Origin: Bacteroidota bacterium
GTDB lineage: Bacteria; Bacteroidota; Bacteroidia; Palsa-965
NCBI GenBank assembly: GCA_006218065.1
Contig: VBWE01000026.1
Span: 1-48,188, forward strand
Direction of reading: 5' to 3'
DNA: 48,188 bases
In this document: piece after piece, positions 20,798 to 28,729 of the stretch
How the letters are laid out: every line of letters starts with the position of its first letter
Numbering within the stretch: position 1 is the first letter of the stretch
Translations under genes and position numbers: made by a program
Notes under the pieces: model-generated
Databases searched by the model: none
What the model was told of the DNA's origin: nothing
The model's input: the letters and a program-made list of their open reading frames with translations, nothing else

Positions 20798-23700
20798 CGG
20801 CCGCCTCCTTCTTTTTTCGGTTCTTCCGGCTGTTCTTTCGGTTTCTCTTTCGGTGTGGGCGAATTGTCATACAAATCGTTTTCCTGGCTGCCGTCGAGCG
20901 GAATGAACGTATCTTCCGGCTTTACGGCCTGTGAACGTTTGGCAGTAATGGCTTCGAGCGCAGCGAGTTTATCCTGGGCTTCCTGTTTCAGCTCGGGCAC
21001 TTCGCCGTTGTCGGCGTAATTTTTCAGGATATACTTCGCCTGGAACGTATCTTTCAGCGCGAGATAATTATCCGCAAGCAGCAGGAATCCGCGGCCTTTC
21101 CAGTACGGGTACCCGCCGTAATCGCTCACGTATTTGAACAGTTCTTTTTCAGCCGTCTTGTATCCTTTTTTCCAGTGGCCGATGTAAATGAGATCGTATT
21201 TCGCCTCGGCTTCCATTTCGTTTTTCATGTTCGCCTTCATCACGGAAGTGAATTCCGTTGAAGCCGCATCGTAATTCTGTTTTCCGAAAGCGGATTTGCC
21301 TTTGATGAAATGCGCCTGCACGTAAACATCTGCCGGCAGCTTGTCGATCATGATCGCTTTCGAAGCATACGCCACCGCCGAGTCGATTTTATCCTGGTAG
21401 AAATAGCAGCGCATGAGATTCACCTGCGCATCCTGCCGCACCGAAGCCGATTCCGTTATCTTTTCCAGCTTTGCAAGCACGGCAGCAGCAGCCGGCCATT
21501 CTTTCTGCTTGTAATAAATGTACCCCGCACGCTGCAAAGCGGATTCGGTGAATTTGCCGGAAGGTTTGCCGATGATGACGTTATAACTCGCGAGTGCATT
21601 CGTTACGTCATCGTTTTTAAACTGGCATTCCGCTTTCATGTAATGCACTTCGGTGGTGTAATAGCCGTTCGGAAAACGCTGGATGTATTTTCCCGCCTGC
21701 GCGATCACTTCGCTGCAGTTGCCGTTGCCTTCTTTGTACACGTTCACCATCGCCACGAAAGCCGAACTGTCCTGCGCGAAATTCGACTCGCTGAAGCCGT
21801 ACTTCGTTTTCATCGCTTCCCATCCGTCGATATCGCCCTGTGCGAGGTAAATTTCCTTGCACTGCTGCAAAGCGGTTTGTTTTTCTTCACCCGAAGCGAG
21901 TTCCAGCGCTTTGGTATAAGCATCCAGCGCGCTGGTCATGTTCATCACGTTGGTGTGATAAATCAGGCCCATCTGCATCAGGCATTTCAAAGCAAAAGGT
22001 CCTTTCGGCTGATCGTTGTACAACTGCTGGTACGCTTCGAGCGCTTTATCGAATTGTTTCAGGTCATGGTACGTTCTCGCCTGCTGGTAACGCGCGCTGT
22101 GCACGTAGGTTGTTTTCGGATACTCCGTGAGCATGCGCTTCAGCAATTCTGCTTTCTGATCTTTTTTGCCGAGATAGCCGAGCGCCATCGCCTGCTGGTA
22201 CATGGCGTAATCGCGGCCTGCCGGAAGATTCATCGCTACCGCTTCGCCGTAAAATTCGGCGGCGTTGAGATGATCCGGATTCGGTTTCTTCATGAAATAC
22301 GCGTCGGCCATCCGCATATAAGCATCGGCAATACGTTCGGGTTTTTCGTTCGTTTTGCCTGCGATGAATTTCCGGAACCAGGTGGCGCTTCCTTCATAAT
22401 CGGCCTGCTGGAAAAGCGCGTAGCCGATATTGTAATTCGCCGTGTTGAATTCCGGCAGGTTCGGGGCGCCGGGCGTGTTCTGGAAAGCTTTGTAGCTGTC
22501 TATCGCTTTATTGTATCCCGCTTTTTCAAACTTGTTCGCATCCGCCTGCGCGTACAGCGCTTCCGCTTTCCAGTAATGCGCGTACGCGGTGAGTTTGCGG
22601 TTTACCGGGTACTTCAGCGCTTTATCGAGATGCGCGATGGCGCCGCTGTGGTCCTTGCTGTTGAACAATTCGACCGCGCGGTTGTAACATACCTGCTGGT
22701 ACGCCGGCTGCAGCGCCGGACTAATGACTTTGATCTGCTCGATGGACTTGAGCGCGTCGCGGTAATTTTTCGTACTCAGGTAAACGTTTACCAGGAAACT
22801 GTACGCTTCGTCCTTGCGCGCGCTGTTCGGGTATTCGTTGATGTACTGCTGCAGGGCTACGATCGCTTCGTTGAACGGGCTGTACGAAAGTTCATAGCTC
22901 AGGCGCGCGTAGCTGAACAAGGCATCTTCACGCAGCCCTTTATCGAATTTCATTTCCGACGCTTTTCCGAACGCATTCCGCGCGGCGGATTTATTATCGA
23001 TGCGGACGTAACAATCGCCCAGGTGATACCAGGCGCTCTGCGAAAGCGTATCGGAAACCCCGGCGATGGCATCCTGCAAATACGGAATCGCTTCGTTGTA
23101 CTTGCCGGTTTTATAGTAGCTGTAACCGATCTCGTACAAATCGGAGCGGCGCATGCCGACGGAACCGGCGCGGTATTTTTCGAAATACGGGATGGCCTGT
23201 TCGTAGCGGCCGGTGCGGTAATACGATTCGCCGATGATGCGTGCGATTTCGGCGGCGCGTTTCGCTTTTGCGGAATCGAGCAGGGCCGGCGCATACACGA
23301 TCACTTCGTCGTACTTGCCCTGCAGGTAATAGATCTGCGCGATATAATACGGCACAACCGGTCCGAACGCTTCGTTGCCGACGAGCCGCTGAAATCCGAG
23401 CAGCGCGGTTTCGTAATTGCCTTCGATGTAGCAGATATGCGAGAAATAATAATTGGCCGGCGGCGTGTATTTGGTATCCACGTCTTTGATCTCGTAGAAA
23501 TCGTGCTTCGCGGAATCCAGTTTTCCTGTTTCGAAATAACAGTACCCGCGCTTGAAAAAGAATTCGGGCAGCTCGTCTTTTTCCAGGTCGCGCATATCCA
23601 CTTTCGCGAACCAGTCGAGGCTCTCCCGGTAATCTTTCTTCCGGTAATTGTATTTGCCGAGGTGAAAGTAAACACGATGCGCGCGCGGACTTTCGGGATG

Positions 23701-23997
23701 ATCTTCAAGAAATTTCTTCAGCAGGATTTCCGCGTCCTTGTTAAAAAGCTCCATCGCGCAAACCGCGTTGTAATATTCTGCATCGATGCGGACGAGGTTG
23801 TTGATATCGCGCACGGCAGCAACATTACGGAAAGCTTCCTGCGCGGCGCTGAATTTTTCTTTTTCAAAAAGATCGAGACCGCGGTGGTATTCCGCATCGG
23901 GATCGAGGAAAATCTGCGACTGCTGCGCGCGCGCAGGCACAAGGCAGGCGAAAAGAAATGCGGTAAAAAGACAACACAAAAACCGTTGCGCGTTCAT
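20794..23997 (-). CDS. Large periplasmic TPR-repeat protein
   Basis: The product has 1067 residues, with a signal peptide ending VPARAQ. The chain is built of tetratricopeptide-type helical pairs almost throughout. Examples are AEYHRGLDLFEKEKFSAAQEAF near the N-terminus, SDLYEIGYSYYKTGKYNEAI in the middle and AHFIKGKSAFGKQNYDAAST near the C-terminus. It ends in a charged, proline-rich tail (PKEKPKEQPEEPKKEGGGR) that is probably disordered. TPR arrays are protein-binding scaffolds, and the signal peptide puts this one in the periplasm or anchored at the envelope. It is the first gene of a two-gene operon with the overlapping barrel protein, so a scaffold-plus-barrel complex is likely. Related pairs exist in other Bacteroidota as far as I recall, but I know of no described function. 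Confidence 0.86.
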   Translation of the reverse strand: MNAQRFLCCLFTAFLFACLVPARAQQSQIFLDPDAEYHRGLDLFEKEKFSAAQEAFRNVAAVRDINNLVRIDAEYYNAVCAMELFNKDAEILLKKFLEDHPESPRAHRVYFHLGKYNYRKKDYRESLDWFAKVDMRDLEKDELPEFFFKRGYCYFETGKLDSAKHDFYEIKDVDTKYTPPANYYFSHICYIEGNYETALLGFQRLVGNEAFGPVVPYYIAQIYYLQGKYDEVIVYAPALLDSAKAKRAAEIARIIGESYYRTGRYEQAIPYFEKYRAGSVGMRRSDLYEIGYSYYKTGKYNEAIPYLQDAIAGVSDTLSQSAWYHLGDCYVRIDNKSAARNAFGKASEMKFDKGLREDALFSYARLSYELSYSPFNEAIVALQQYINEYPNSARKDEAYSFLVNVYLSTKNYRDALKSIEQIKVISPALQPAYQQVCYNRAVELFNSKDHSGAIAHLDKALKYPVNRKLTAYAHYWKAEALYAQADANKFEKAGYNKAIDSYKAFQNTPGAPNLPEFNTANYNIGYALFQQADYEGSATWFRKFIAGKTNEKPERIADAYMRMADAYFMKKPNPDHLNAAEFYGEAVAMNLPAGRDYAMYQQAMALGYLGKKDQKAELLKRMLTEYPKTTYVHSARYQQARTYHDLKQFDKALEAYQQLYNDQPKGPFALKCLMQMGLIYHTNVMNMTSALDAYTKALELASGEEKQTALQQCKEIYLAQGDIDGWEAMKTKYGFSESNFAQDSSAFVAMVNVYKEGNGNCSEVIAQAGKYIQRFPNGYYTTEVHYMKAECQFKNDDVTNALASYNVIIGKPSGKFTESALQRAGYIYYKQKEWPAAAAVLAKLEKITESASVRQDAQVNLMRCYFYQDKIDSAVAYASKAIMIDKLPADVYVQAHFIKGKSAFGKQNYDAASTEFTSVMKANMKNEMEAEAKYDLIYIGHWKKGYKTAEKELFKYVSDYGGYPYWKGRGFLLLADNYLALKDTFQAKYILKNYADNGEVPELKQEAQDKLAALEAITAKRSQAVKPEDTFIPLDGSQENDLYDNSPTPKEKPKEQPEEPKKEGGGR

Positions 23998-24114
23998 TGA
24001 ATAGATAATAAGGTTTAAAGGTAGTAGCCCTCAAAGCATCGGTTTTTCAGGTGAAGTCTAAGTTATCAACGCGCCGGTGTTGAAATTATTGCTGTTCTTT
24101 CCCTTGCAGGCGGC

Positions 24115-24143
24115 TTTGTCCGCGGGGCATTTAACTAATTTTG
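24115..24143 (+). promoter_or_regulatory. Promoter of ftsE
   Basis: TTTG at 24115-24118, 17-bp spacer, TAATTTTG at 24136-24143 (TAnnTTTG). It lies 69 bp upstream of the ATG. Confidence 0.6.
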
Positions 24144-24212
24144 GGACAGTTCCCGGCTGCGCCCGAACTGACGGCCGGGCCGTCCAATTGATAGTAAGCT
24201 ATAATATTCACT

Positions 24213-24911
24213 ATGGGACTCGATACGATCATTTCGCTTGAACAGGTTTCTATTTTCCAGAAGCATACCATGGTGCTGGCGAATGTTTCGTTCCATATCG
24301 ACAAAGGCGAATTCGTTTATCTCGTAGGCAAAACCGGCAGCGGGAAAAGCAGCCTGATGCGCACGCTTTACGCCGACGTTCCGCTGAAGCACGGGAAAAT
24401 CACCATCGCCGGTTACGATCTTTCCACGATACGCCGCAAGGAAATTCCTTACCTGCGCCGCAAGCTCGGCATCGTTTTCCAGGATTTCCAGTTGCTCTAT
24501 GACCGGAACGTGAACGAAAATCTTTTTTTCGTGATGCGCGCCACCGGCTGGAAAAACAAAAACGAGATGCAGGATCGTGCGCAGGAAGTGCTGGACAAAG
24601 TAGGACTGGCGACCAAGGGACATAAAATGCCGCACGAACTTTCCGGCGGGGAACAGCAGCGCGTATCCATTGCCCGCGCATTGGTAAACGATCCGGAAGT
24701 AATTCTCGCCGACGAACCCACCGGCAATCTCGATCCGGATACTTCGGAGGGAATCATCCGCCTGCTCATCGACATCAGCAAAAATGGCCGGGCCGTGCTC
24801 GTGGCCACGCACGACGTGCTCCAGATCAACCGCAATCCTTCCCGGACGCTGCGTTGTGAGAATGGGGATGTGAATGATTCTGTCGCTGTAAACGAGAGCA
24901 CCTCTTCCTGA
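24213..24911 (+). CDS. ftsE: FtsE-like ABC transporter ATP-binding protein
   Basis: The product is 232 residues, a single ABC ATPase domain. Visible motifs are Walker A GKTGSGKS (39-46), Q-loop Gln90, signature LSGGEQQR (143-150), Walker B VILADEP (163-169) and the switch His200. The [28 protein letters not shown] stretch and the GNLDPDTSE following Walker B are characteristic of FtsE and the related LolD/MacB class. FtsE with FtsX forms an ATP-driven complex that controls peptidoglycan hydrolases at the division site. No ftsX lies next to it, so the partner must be encoded elsewhere. MurB nearby is also a cell-wall gene, but no operon is formed. Confidence in ABC ATPase is near certain, FtsE rather than another member is likely. 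Confidence 0.85.
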   Translation: MGLDTIISLEQVSIFQKHTMVLANVSFHIDKGEFVYLVGKTGSGKSSLMRTLYADVPLKHGKITIAGYDLSTIRRKEIPYLRRKLGIVFQDFQLLYDRNVNENLFFVMRATGWKNKNEMQDRAQEVLDKVGLATKGHKMPHELSGGEQQRVSIARALVNDPEVILADEPTGNLDPDTSEGIIRLLIDISKNGRAVLVATHDVLQINRNPSRTLRCENGDVNDSVAVNESTSS

Positions 24912-24924
24912 TTAACCGATTTCT

Positions 24925-25027
24925 CAATTTGAAGATTTGAAAATGGGCGCATCTTTGCGCAGCTTAACAAACTCTTATAGTCATTGCTGCGCTCGAAGAG
25001 GATGGGCATTTTCAAATTTTCAAATTG
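24925..25027. repeat. 103-bp element with 21-bp near-perfect terminal inverted repeats
   Basis: Arms at 24925-24945 and 25007-25027 match at 20 of 21 positions. Inside is a second inverted pair GCGCAGC (24957-24963) / GCTGCGC (24986-24992). It fills the gap between the convergent ftsE and glycosyltransferase genes and may act as a bidirectional terminator or be a small repeat element. Confidence 0.7.
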
Positions 25028-25035
25028 ATTCATTT

Positions 25036-26151
25036 TCAAATCAATTCCACAATCTTCTTCGCATTCGCTGCATTGGAAAAATCACGTTGCAGGACTATTT
25101 CTCTTTCGGAAAGAACGGCCGGATCAAAATCTGAAGTGAATTTTTCGCAAACTGCATTTTTCATGGCCGCGGGAGAATCGCAAATGGTACAGAGTTTTTC
25201 CAAGCCGGTGTTTGCGACCATCGGCGTGTTCACGATACAATGCCGCCCGTTGAACAAAGCAGCGAGCAATTTCAATTTTATGCCGGTCGCCTGGAAAGTC
25301 GGCAGTACATTGATCTGCGCATCGCGGATCAGTTCATCGATTTCCGGGTGCGGAATATTGGCGCGGATACTGATATTTTTAAATCGTGCGGATGCCTCCT
25401 GCAATTCCGCCGAAGGCTTGTTCCCGGCGATGACCAGCGGGATATCGAGATCGTTGAAAACTTCGTTCACGAGGTAAAGCGCAGCCTGGTTGTTCTCTCC
25501 TACTTCGAGATTGCCGTGGTACAAAACGAAGTCGCCTTTTCCCGGTTTTGCCTGCAGTTTTTCGGAAGGATGGAAAGCGGGAACGTGATGCACATTCCTG
25601 TATCGTTTCGCAAGTTGTTCGGCATCCGCACGGGCTATAGCCAGCACAGCCTGCGCTTTGTTCAGCTGCTGTTCGAACTGCGCCAGTTTTTTCGACTCTG
25701 AAATAAAATAGCGGCGCCTGAAAAAACGGTTTTCCACTTTCGCCAGCGCGGCATAATAATCGTGTTCGATATTGTGCGTGCGGACCAGTTTACGTTTGTT
25801 CGCAAAACGCGGATCATCCAGCAGCATGCAGCAGTGCAAACCTTCGAAAAGAACCGGGTAGTCGTCGGCCAGCAGGCGCTGCGCCAGTTGCTCCGAGCTT
25901 CGCGAAACCACGATGAAAGGCAGCGGAGAAAACATGAGCGAAGGATTTTTTTTTCGCGGGTAATAATGCACCGACGCGCAGATCTCATCGAGCTGAGCCG
26001 AAGCGGGCCGGCCGTACTGGAAACAATGCAGGTGTATGTTTACGCCGGCAGCATGCAAAGCTTTTACCTTGAAAAAAATATCGATCACCCCGCCGTAATT
26101 CGGCGGACAGGGAACATCGAAGGCTACGATATGCAGGTGCTTTGCGGTCAA
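25036..26151 (-). CDS. Glycosyltransferase (GT-B fold, family 4-like)
   Basis: The product has 371 residues with no signal peptide, so it acts at the cytoplasmic side. The N-terminal Rossmann-like half starts HLHIVAFDVPCPPNYGG, where the PxxGG is the usual acceptor-side loop of GT-B enzymes. A middle segment (KLVRTHNIEHDYY) has the conserved HN. The C-terminal nucleotide-sugar half carries DFVLYHGNLEVGENNQA, PLVIAGNKPS and a VLPTFQATGIKLKLLAAL stretch in place of the usual acidic-residue donor motif. It probably adds a sugar to a cell-surface glycan. Donor and acceptor cannot be told from the sequence. It lies 209 bp downstream of another glycosyltransferase on the same strand, but a repeat element separates them. 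Confidence 0.82.
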   Translation of the reverse strand: MTAKHLHIVAFDVPCPPNYGGVIDIFFKVKALHAAGVNIHLHCFQYGRPASAQLDEICASVHYYPRKKNPSLMFSPLPFIVVSRSSEQLAQRLLADDYPVLFEGLHCCMLLDDPRFANKRKLVRTHNIEHDYYAALAKVENRFFRRRYFISESKKLAQFEQQLNKAQAVLAIARADAEQLAKRYRNVHHVPAFHPSEKLQAKPGKGDFVLYHGNLEVGENNQAALYLVNEVFNDLDIPLVIAGNKPSAELQEASARFKNISIRANIPHPEIDELIRDAQINVLPTFQATGIKLKLLAALFNGRHCIVNTPMVANTGLEKLCTICDSPAAMKNAVCEKFTSDFDPAVLSEREIVLQRDFSNAANAKKIVELI

Positions 26152-26215
26152 GCAGGTAGAATTGCTGCGAATTTCGGATTTATCCCGGAACTATGATCAA
26201 AGCAGCCGTTCTTTT

Positions 26216-26344
26216 TACCGCGGGGGCGCTGAGTCGCAGAGTTTACGCAGAGAAATTCAAAACTCTGCGGCAGAGGCCGTGGGCCTGTCCGCCGTACAAC
26301 TCTGGCAGGCGGGCTGACTCTGCGCTCCCGGCGTCTCCGCGGTA
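26216..26344. repeat. Imperfect palindromic intergenic repeat (~129 bp)
   Basis: The left end (from 26216) begins TACCGCGGGGGCGCTGAG and the right end (26318-26344) is an imperfect reverse complement ending CTCCGCGGTA. Inside, CGCAGAGTTT (26235-26244) pairs with AAACTCTGCG (26260-26269). The CGCAGAG-rich sequence looks like dispersed repeats I recall from other Bacteroidota intergenic regions. No other copy is in this window. Confidence 0.65.
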
Positions 26345-26360
26345 TAACTTCCGCAAATTT

Positions 26361-27476
26361 TCAGAGAAATTTCGAGTAAACGGATTTCAGTTGCAGTTCT
26401 TCCTGTTCCCAGCACAATTCCGTCCTGGCGCGGGCGGCGTTTGATTTCCAGGTTTCATAATCCGGGGAAGCGAGCATTTCCGTCATCACCCGTGCAATCT
26501 CCCGCGGATCATGGCTTTCAGCGATGCGGCCCACGTTATACTTCTCCACAACCTGCCGGACTTCGACGAGGTTTGAAGCGAGCACGGGGACACCGGCGTG
26601 GATGTAATCGAAAATTTTATTCGGCAGGCTGAACCGGTAATTGATATTCGTGTCTTTATCGAGCGTGAGCCCGATACCGGCAAAATGCGTGTATGCCTGC
26701 AGTTTTTCGAACGGCTGGCGCGGGATAAAAATCACTTTTTCTTCCAGCTTGTTTTTTTTCACCATCTCTTTCAGCAGGGGCAGCACGTCGCCGCTTCCGA
26801 GAATCAGCAGCACGGCATGATCCACGTACTGCATAGCTTCCACGGCTTCTTCGGCACCGCGCTGGATGTTTATGCCGGCGCCCTGGAGCAGGATGATGCG
26901 TTTGTTTTCGGGCAGCCCGAGTTCGTTCCGCGTCATGGAAACGGTGACTTCGCTTTGCAGCCGGGGCATGTTGCGCACCACCAGCGGGCGGATTCCGTAC
27001 TGTTTTTCGTACCAGGCGGCGATGGAATTATTTACCGTGAACATGTGTTTCAGCTTCGGCACCAACCAGCCTTCGAGTTTTTTCCAGGCTTTTTTCCTGG
27101 CTGAATTTTCCGCCAGTTCGGGGACTTCGGTAAAAATTTCGTGCGCATCGTAAACCAGTTTCGTGCCTTTGAGTTTCGAGATGAAAAAGTTAGGCCAGAG
27201 CGTGTCCAGGTCGTTCGATACGAGCACGTCCGCCCGGCGGAAAAGCAGGAAGAACAGCAGGCGCAACTGGAAAAAAGCGTAAAAAGCGGGGCCTTTCTCA
27301 AAAAACAGGAACATCCGGTGTGTGCGGTACTTCCGTGCGTTCATGGACAAACTTTCGCGGCGGCGGCGACCGACCAGCAGCACATCGTAGCCCATATCGT
27401 GCAGCGTGGTGCAGACTTTATGCACCCGCTGATCGGTAACCAGGTCGTTAATCACGGAAACGATGGCTTTTTTCAC
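26361..27476 (-). CDS. Glycosyltransferase family 4-like protein
   Basis: The product has 371 residues and is cytoplasmic. The N-terminal half opens AIVSVINDLVTDQRVHKVC followed by a hydrophobic stretch (FYAFFQLRLLFFLLF, about residues 65-79) likely to touch the membrane, then DVLVSNDLDTLW and KLVYDAHEIFTE. The C-terminal half has RIILLQGAGINIQRGAEEA and AVLLILGSGD. It then has the donor-binding region YRFSLPNKIFDYIHAGVPVL, where the LPNKxFDYxxAGxP pattern is diagnostic of GT4 enzymes. It likely works in surface polysaccharide or glycan synthesis with the downstream glycosyltransferase. It is not closely related to that gene despite the identical length. It is divergent from murB, with a 75-bp shared promoter gap. 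Confidence 0.85.
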   Translation of the reverse strand: MKKAIVSVINDLVTDQRVHKVCTTLHDMGYDVLLVGRRRRESLSMNARKYRTHRMFLFFEKGPAFYAFFQLRLLFFLLFRRADVLVSNDLDTLWPNFFISKLKGTKLVYDAHEIFTEVPELAENSARKKAWKKLEGWLVPKLKHMFTVNNSIAAWYEKQYGIRPLVVRNMPRLQSEVTVSMTRNELGLPENKRIILLQGAGINIQRGAEEAVEAMQYVDHAVLLILGSGDVLPLLKEMVKKNKLEEKVIFIPRQPFEKLQAYTHFAGIGLTLDKDTNINYRFSLPNKIFDYIHAGVPVLASNLVEVRQVVEKYNVGRIAESHDPREIARVMTEMLASPDYETWKSNAARARTELCWEQEELQLKSVYSKFL

Positions 27477-27530
27477 AACCTTGTGTTGATGCAGCGAAGT
27501 TAGAAAAAACGCGGCGCGTTGTTTTTGGTC

Positions 27531-27538
27531 TAATTTTG
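27531..27538 (+). promoter_or_regulatory. -7 box of murB
   Basis: TAATTTTG (TAnnTTTG) only 13 bp before the murB ATG, implying a very short leader. No well-spaced -33 element is visible. Confidence 0.45.
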
Positions 27539-27551
27539 TGCTGCTATAACG

Positions 27552-28568
27552 ATGCTTTTACAGGAAAATTATCCGCTCCGCAAACTGAACACCTTCGGTA
27601 TGAACGCCAGCGCACGCTGGTTCACCGAGGCAAATTCCATGGAGGATCTGCACGAACTCTTCGGCGATTCCCGCACGGAGCAACGCCATGCGATGATTCT
27701 CGGCGGAGGCAGCAATATCCTGTTCACCAAAAATTATGACGGCCTGGTGATCAAAAACAACCTGCTGGGCATTGAAAAAATACGCGAGGACGATCAGCAT
27801 TATTATATCAAATCCGGCGCAGGCGAAGTATGGCATGCTTTTGTGCTGCATTGCATCGCGAACAACTATGCCGGGATAGAAAATCTTTCCCTCATTCCCG
27901 GGAGCGTGGGCGCCGGACCGATGCAGAATATCGGCGCTTACGGCGTGGAACTGAAAGACGTTTTTCACGAACTGGAAGCTTTTCACACGGGTGAAAAAAC
28001 GATACGGAAATTCAGTCATGCCGATTGCCGTTTCGGGTACCGGGAAAGCGTTTTCAAACGCGAGTTGAAAGATCAGTACGTCATCACTTCCGTCACTTTT
28101 CGTCTCTCCAAAACGCCGAAACTCAATACCAGCTATGGTGCCATTGAAAAAGAGCTGGAGCAGATGGGCGTTACCGAACCGGGTATCGCATCGGTAAGCC
28201 GGGCGGTGATCCATATCCGCAGCAGCAAACTTCCCGACCCGGCGCAGATCGGGAATGCAGGCAGCTTTTTCAAAAATCCCGTGATCGGTGCGGCGGAACA
28301 CGAACGGCTGAAAAAAGAATTCCCGGAAATCGTGAGTTATAAAAATTCAGATACCGATTTTAAACTCGCCGCCGGATGGCTCATTGAACAGTGCGGCTGG
28401 AAAGGTTTCCGCCAGGGCGATGCCGGTGTTCATAAGGACCAGGCGCTCGTGCTGGTAAACTATGGAAATGCAAAAGGCGAAGAAATCTATGCACTTTCGC
28501 AACGCGTGCTGGATTCGGTAAAAGCGAAATTCGGCGTGCTGCTGGAAAGAGAAGTGAATATTGTTTAA
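27552..28568 (+). CDS. murB: UDP-N-acetylmuramate dehydrogenase
   Basis: FAD enzyme that reduces UDP-GlcNAc-enolpyruvate to UDP-MurNAc with NADPH, the second committed step of peptidoglycan synthesis, in the cytoplasm. The 338 residues match the type I (E. coli-like) length. Motifs: FAD-binding ILGGGSNILF (49-58), IPGSVGAGPMQNIGAYG, FGYRES with the catalytic-site Arg164, GNAGSFFKNP with the proton-donor Ser238, and the C-terminal LEREV with Glu334. The start is supported by the conserved N-terminal PLRKLNTFGM. The last codon and stop (GTT TAA) lie inside the left arm of the inverted repeat that follows. Confidence 0.97.
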   Translation: MLLQENYPLRKLNTFGMNASARWFTEANSMEDLHELFGDSRTEQRHAMILGGGSNILFTKNYDGLVIKNNLLGIEKIREDDQHYYIKSGAGEVWHAFVLHCIANNYAGIENLSLIPGSVGAGPMQNIGAYGVELKDVFHELEAFHTGEKTIRKFSHADCRFGYRESVFKRELKDQYVITSVTFRLSKTPKLNTSYGAIEKELEQMGVTEPGIASVSRAVIHIRSSKLPDPAQIGNAGSFFKNPVIGAAEHERLKKEFPEIVSYKNSDTDFKLAAGWLIEQCGWKGFRQGDAGVHKDQALVLVNYGNAKGEEIYALSQRVLDSVKAKFGVLLEREVNIV

Positions 28569-28729
28569 AATTCCTTCGGAATAGTCTTTTATTAAGCGGC
28601 AGTCGGCAGCAGCAGCATTTGTATTGCAGCAATGTTCCTGGAAAACCCAGGCAACAAGCGAAGCGCACTACGTTGACTGCCGCTGCCGACTGCTGCTGCT
28701 ACCGGATCTATTCCGAAGGAATTTTAAAC
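28563..28729. repeat. 167-bp element with perfect 22-bp terminal inverted repeats between convergent genes
   Basis: The arms at 28563-28584 and 28708-28729 are exact reverse complements (outer ends GTTTAAAATTCC). A second inverted pair GCAGTCGGCAGC (28599-28610) / GCTGCCGACTGC (28682-28693) is nested inside. Both murB and the convergent gene end with Val-stop (GTT TAA) exactly at the outer ends of the arms. It may form a long cruciform or RNA hairpin and end transcription from both sides. Confidence 0.85.

Noticed and set aside
21310-24000. 896-codon open frame antisense to the TPR gene
   Set aside because: Composition (Phe, Val, Arg, His rich) and lack of domains mark it as a shadow of the codon use on the other strand.
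25036-27476. The two 371-residue glycosyltransferases as a recent tandem duplication
   Set aside because: Their sequences share only the general GT-B layout, and the equal length is coincidence.
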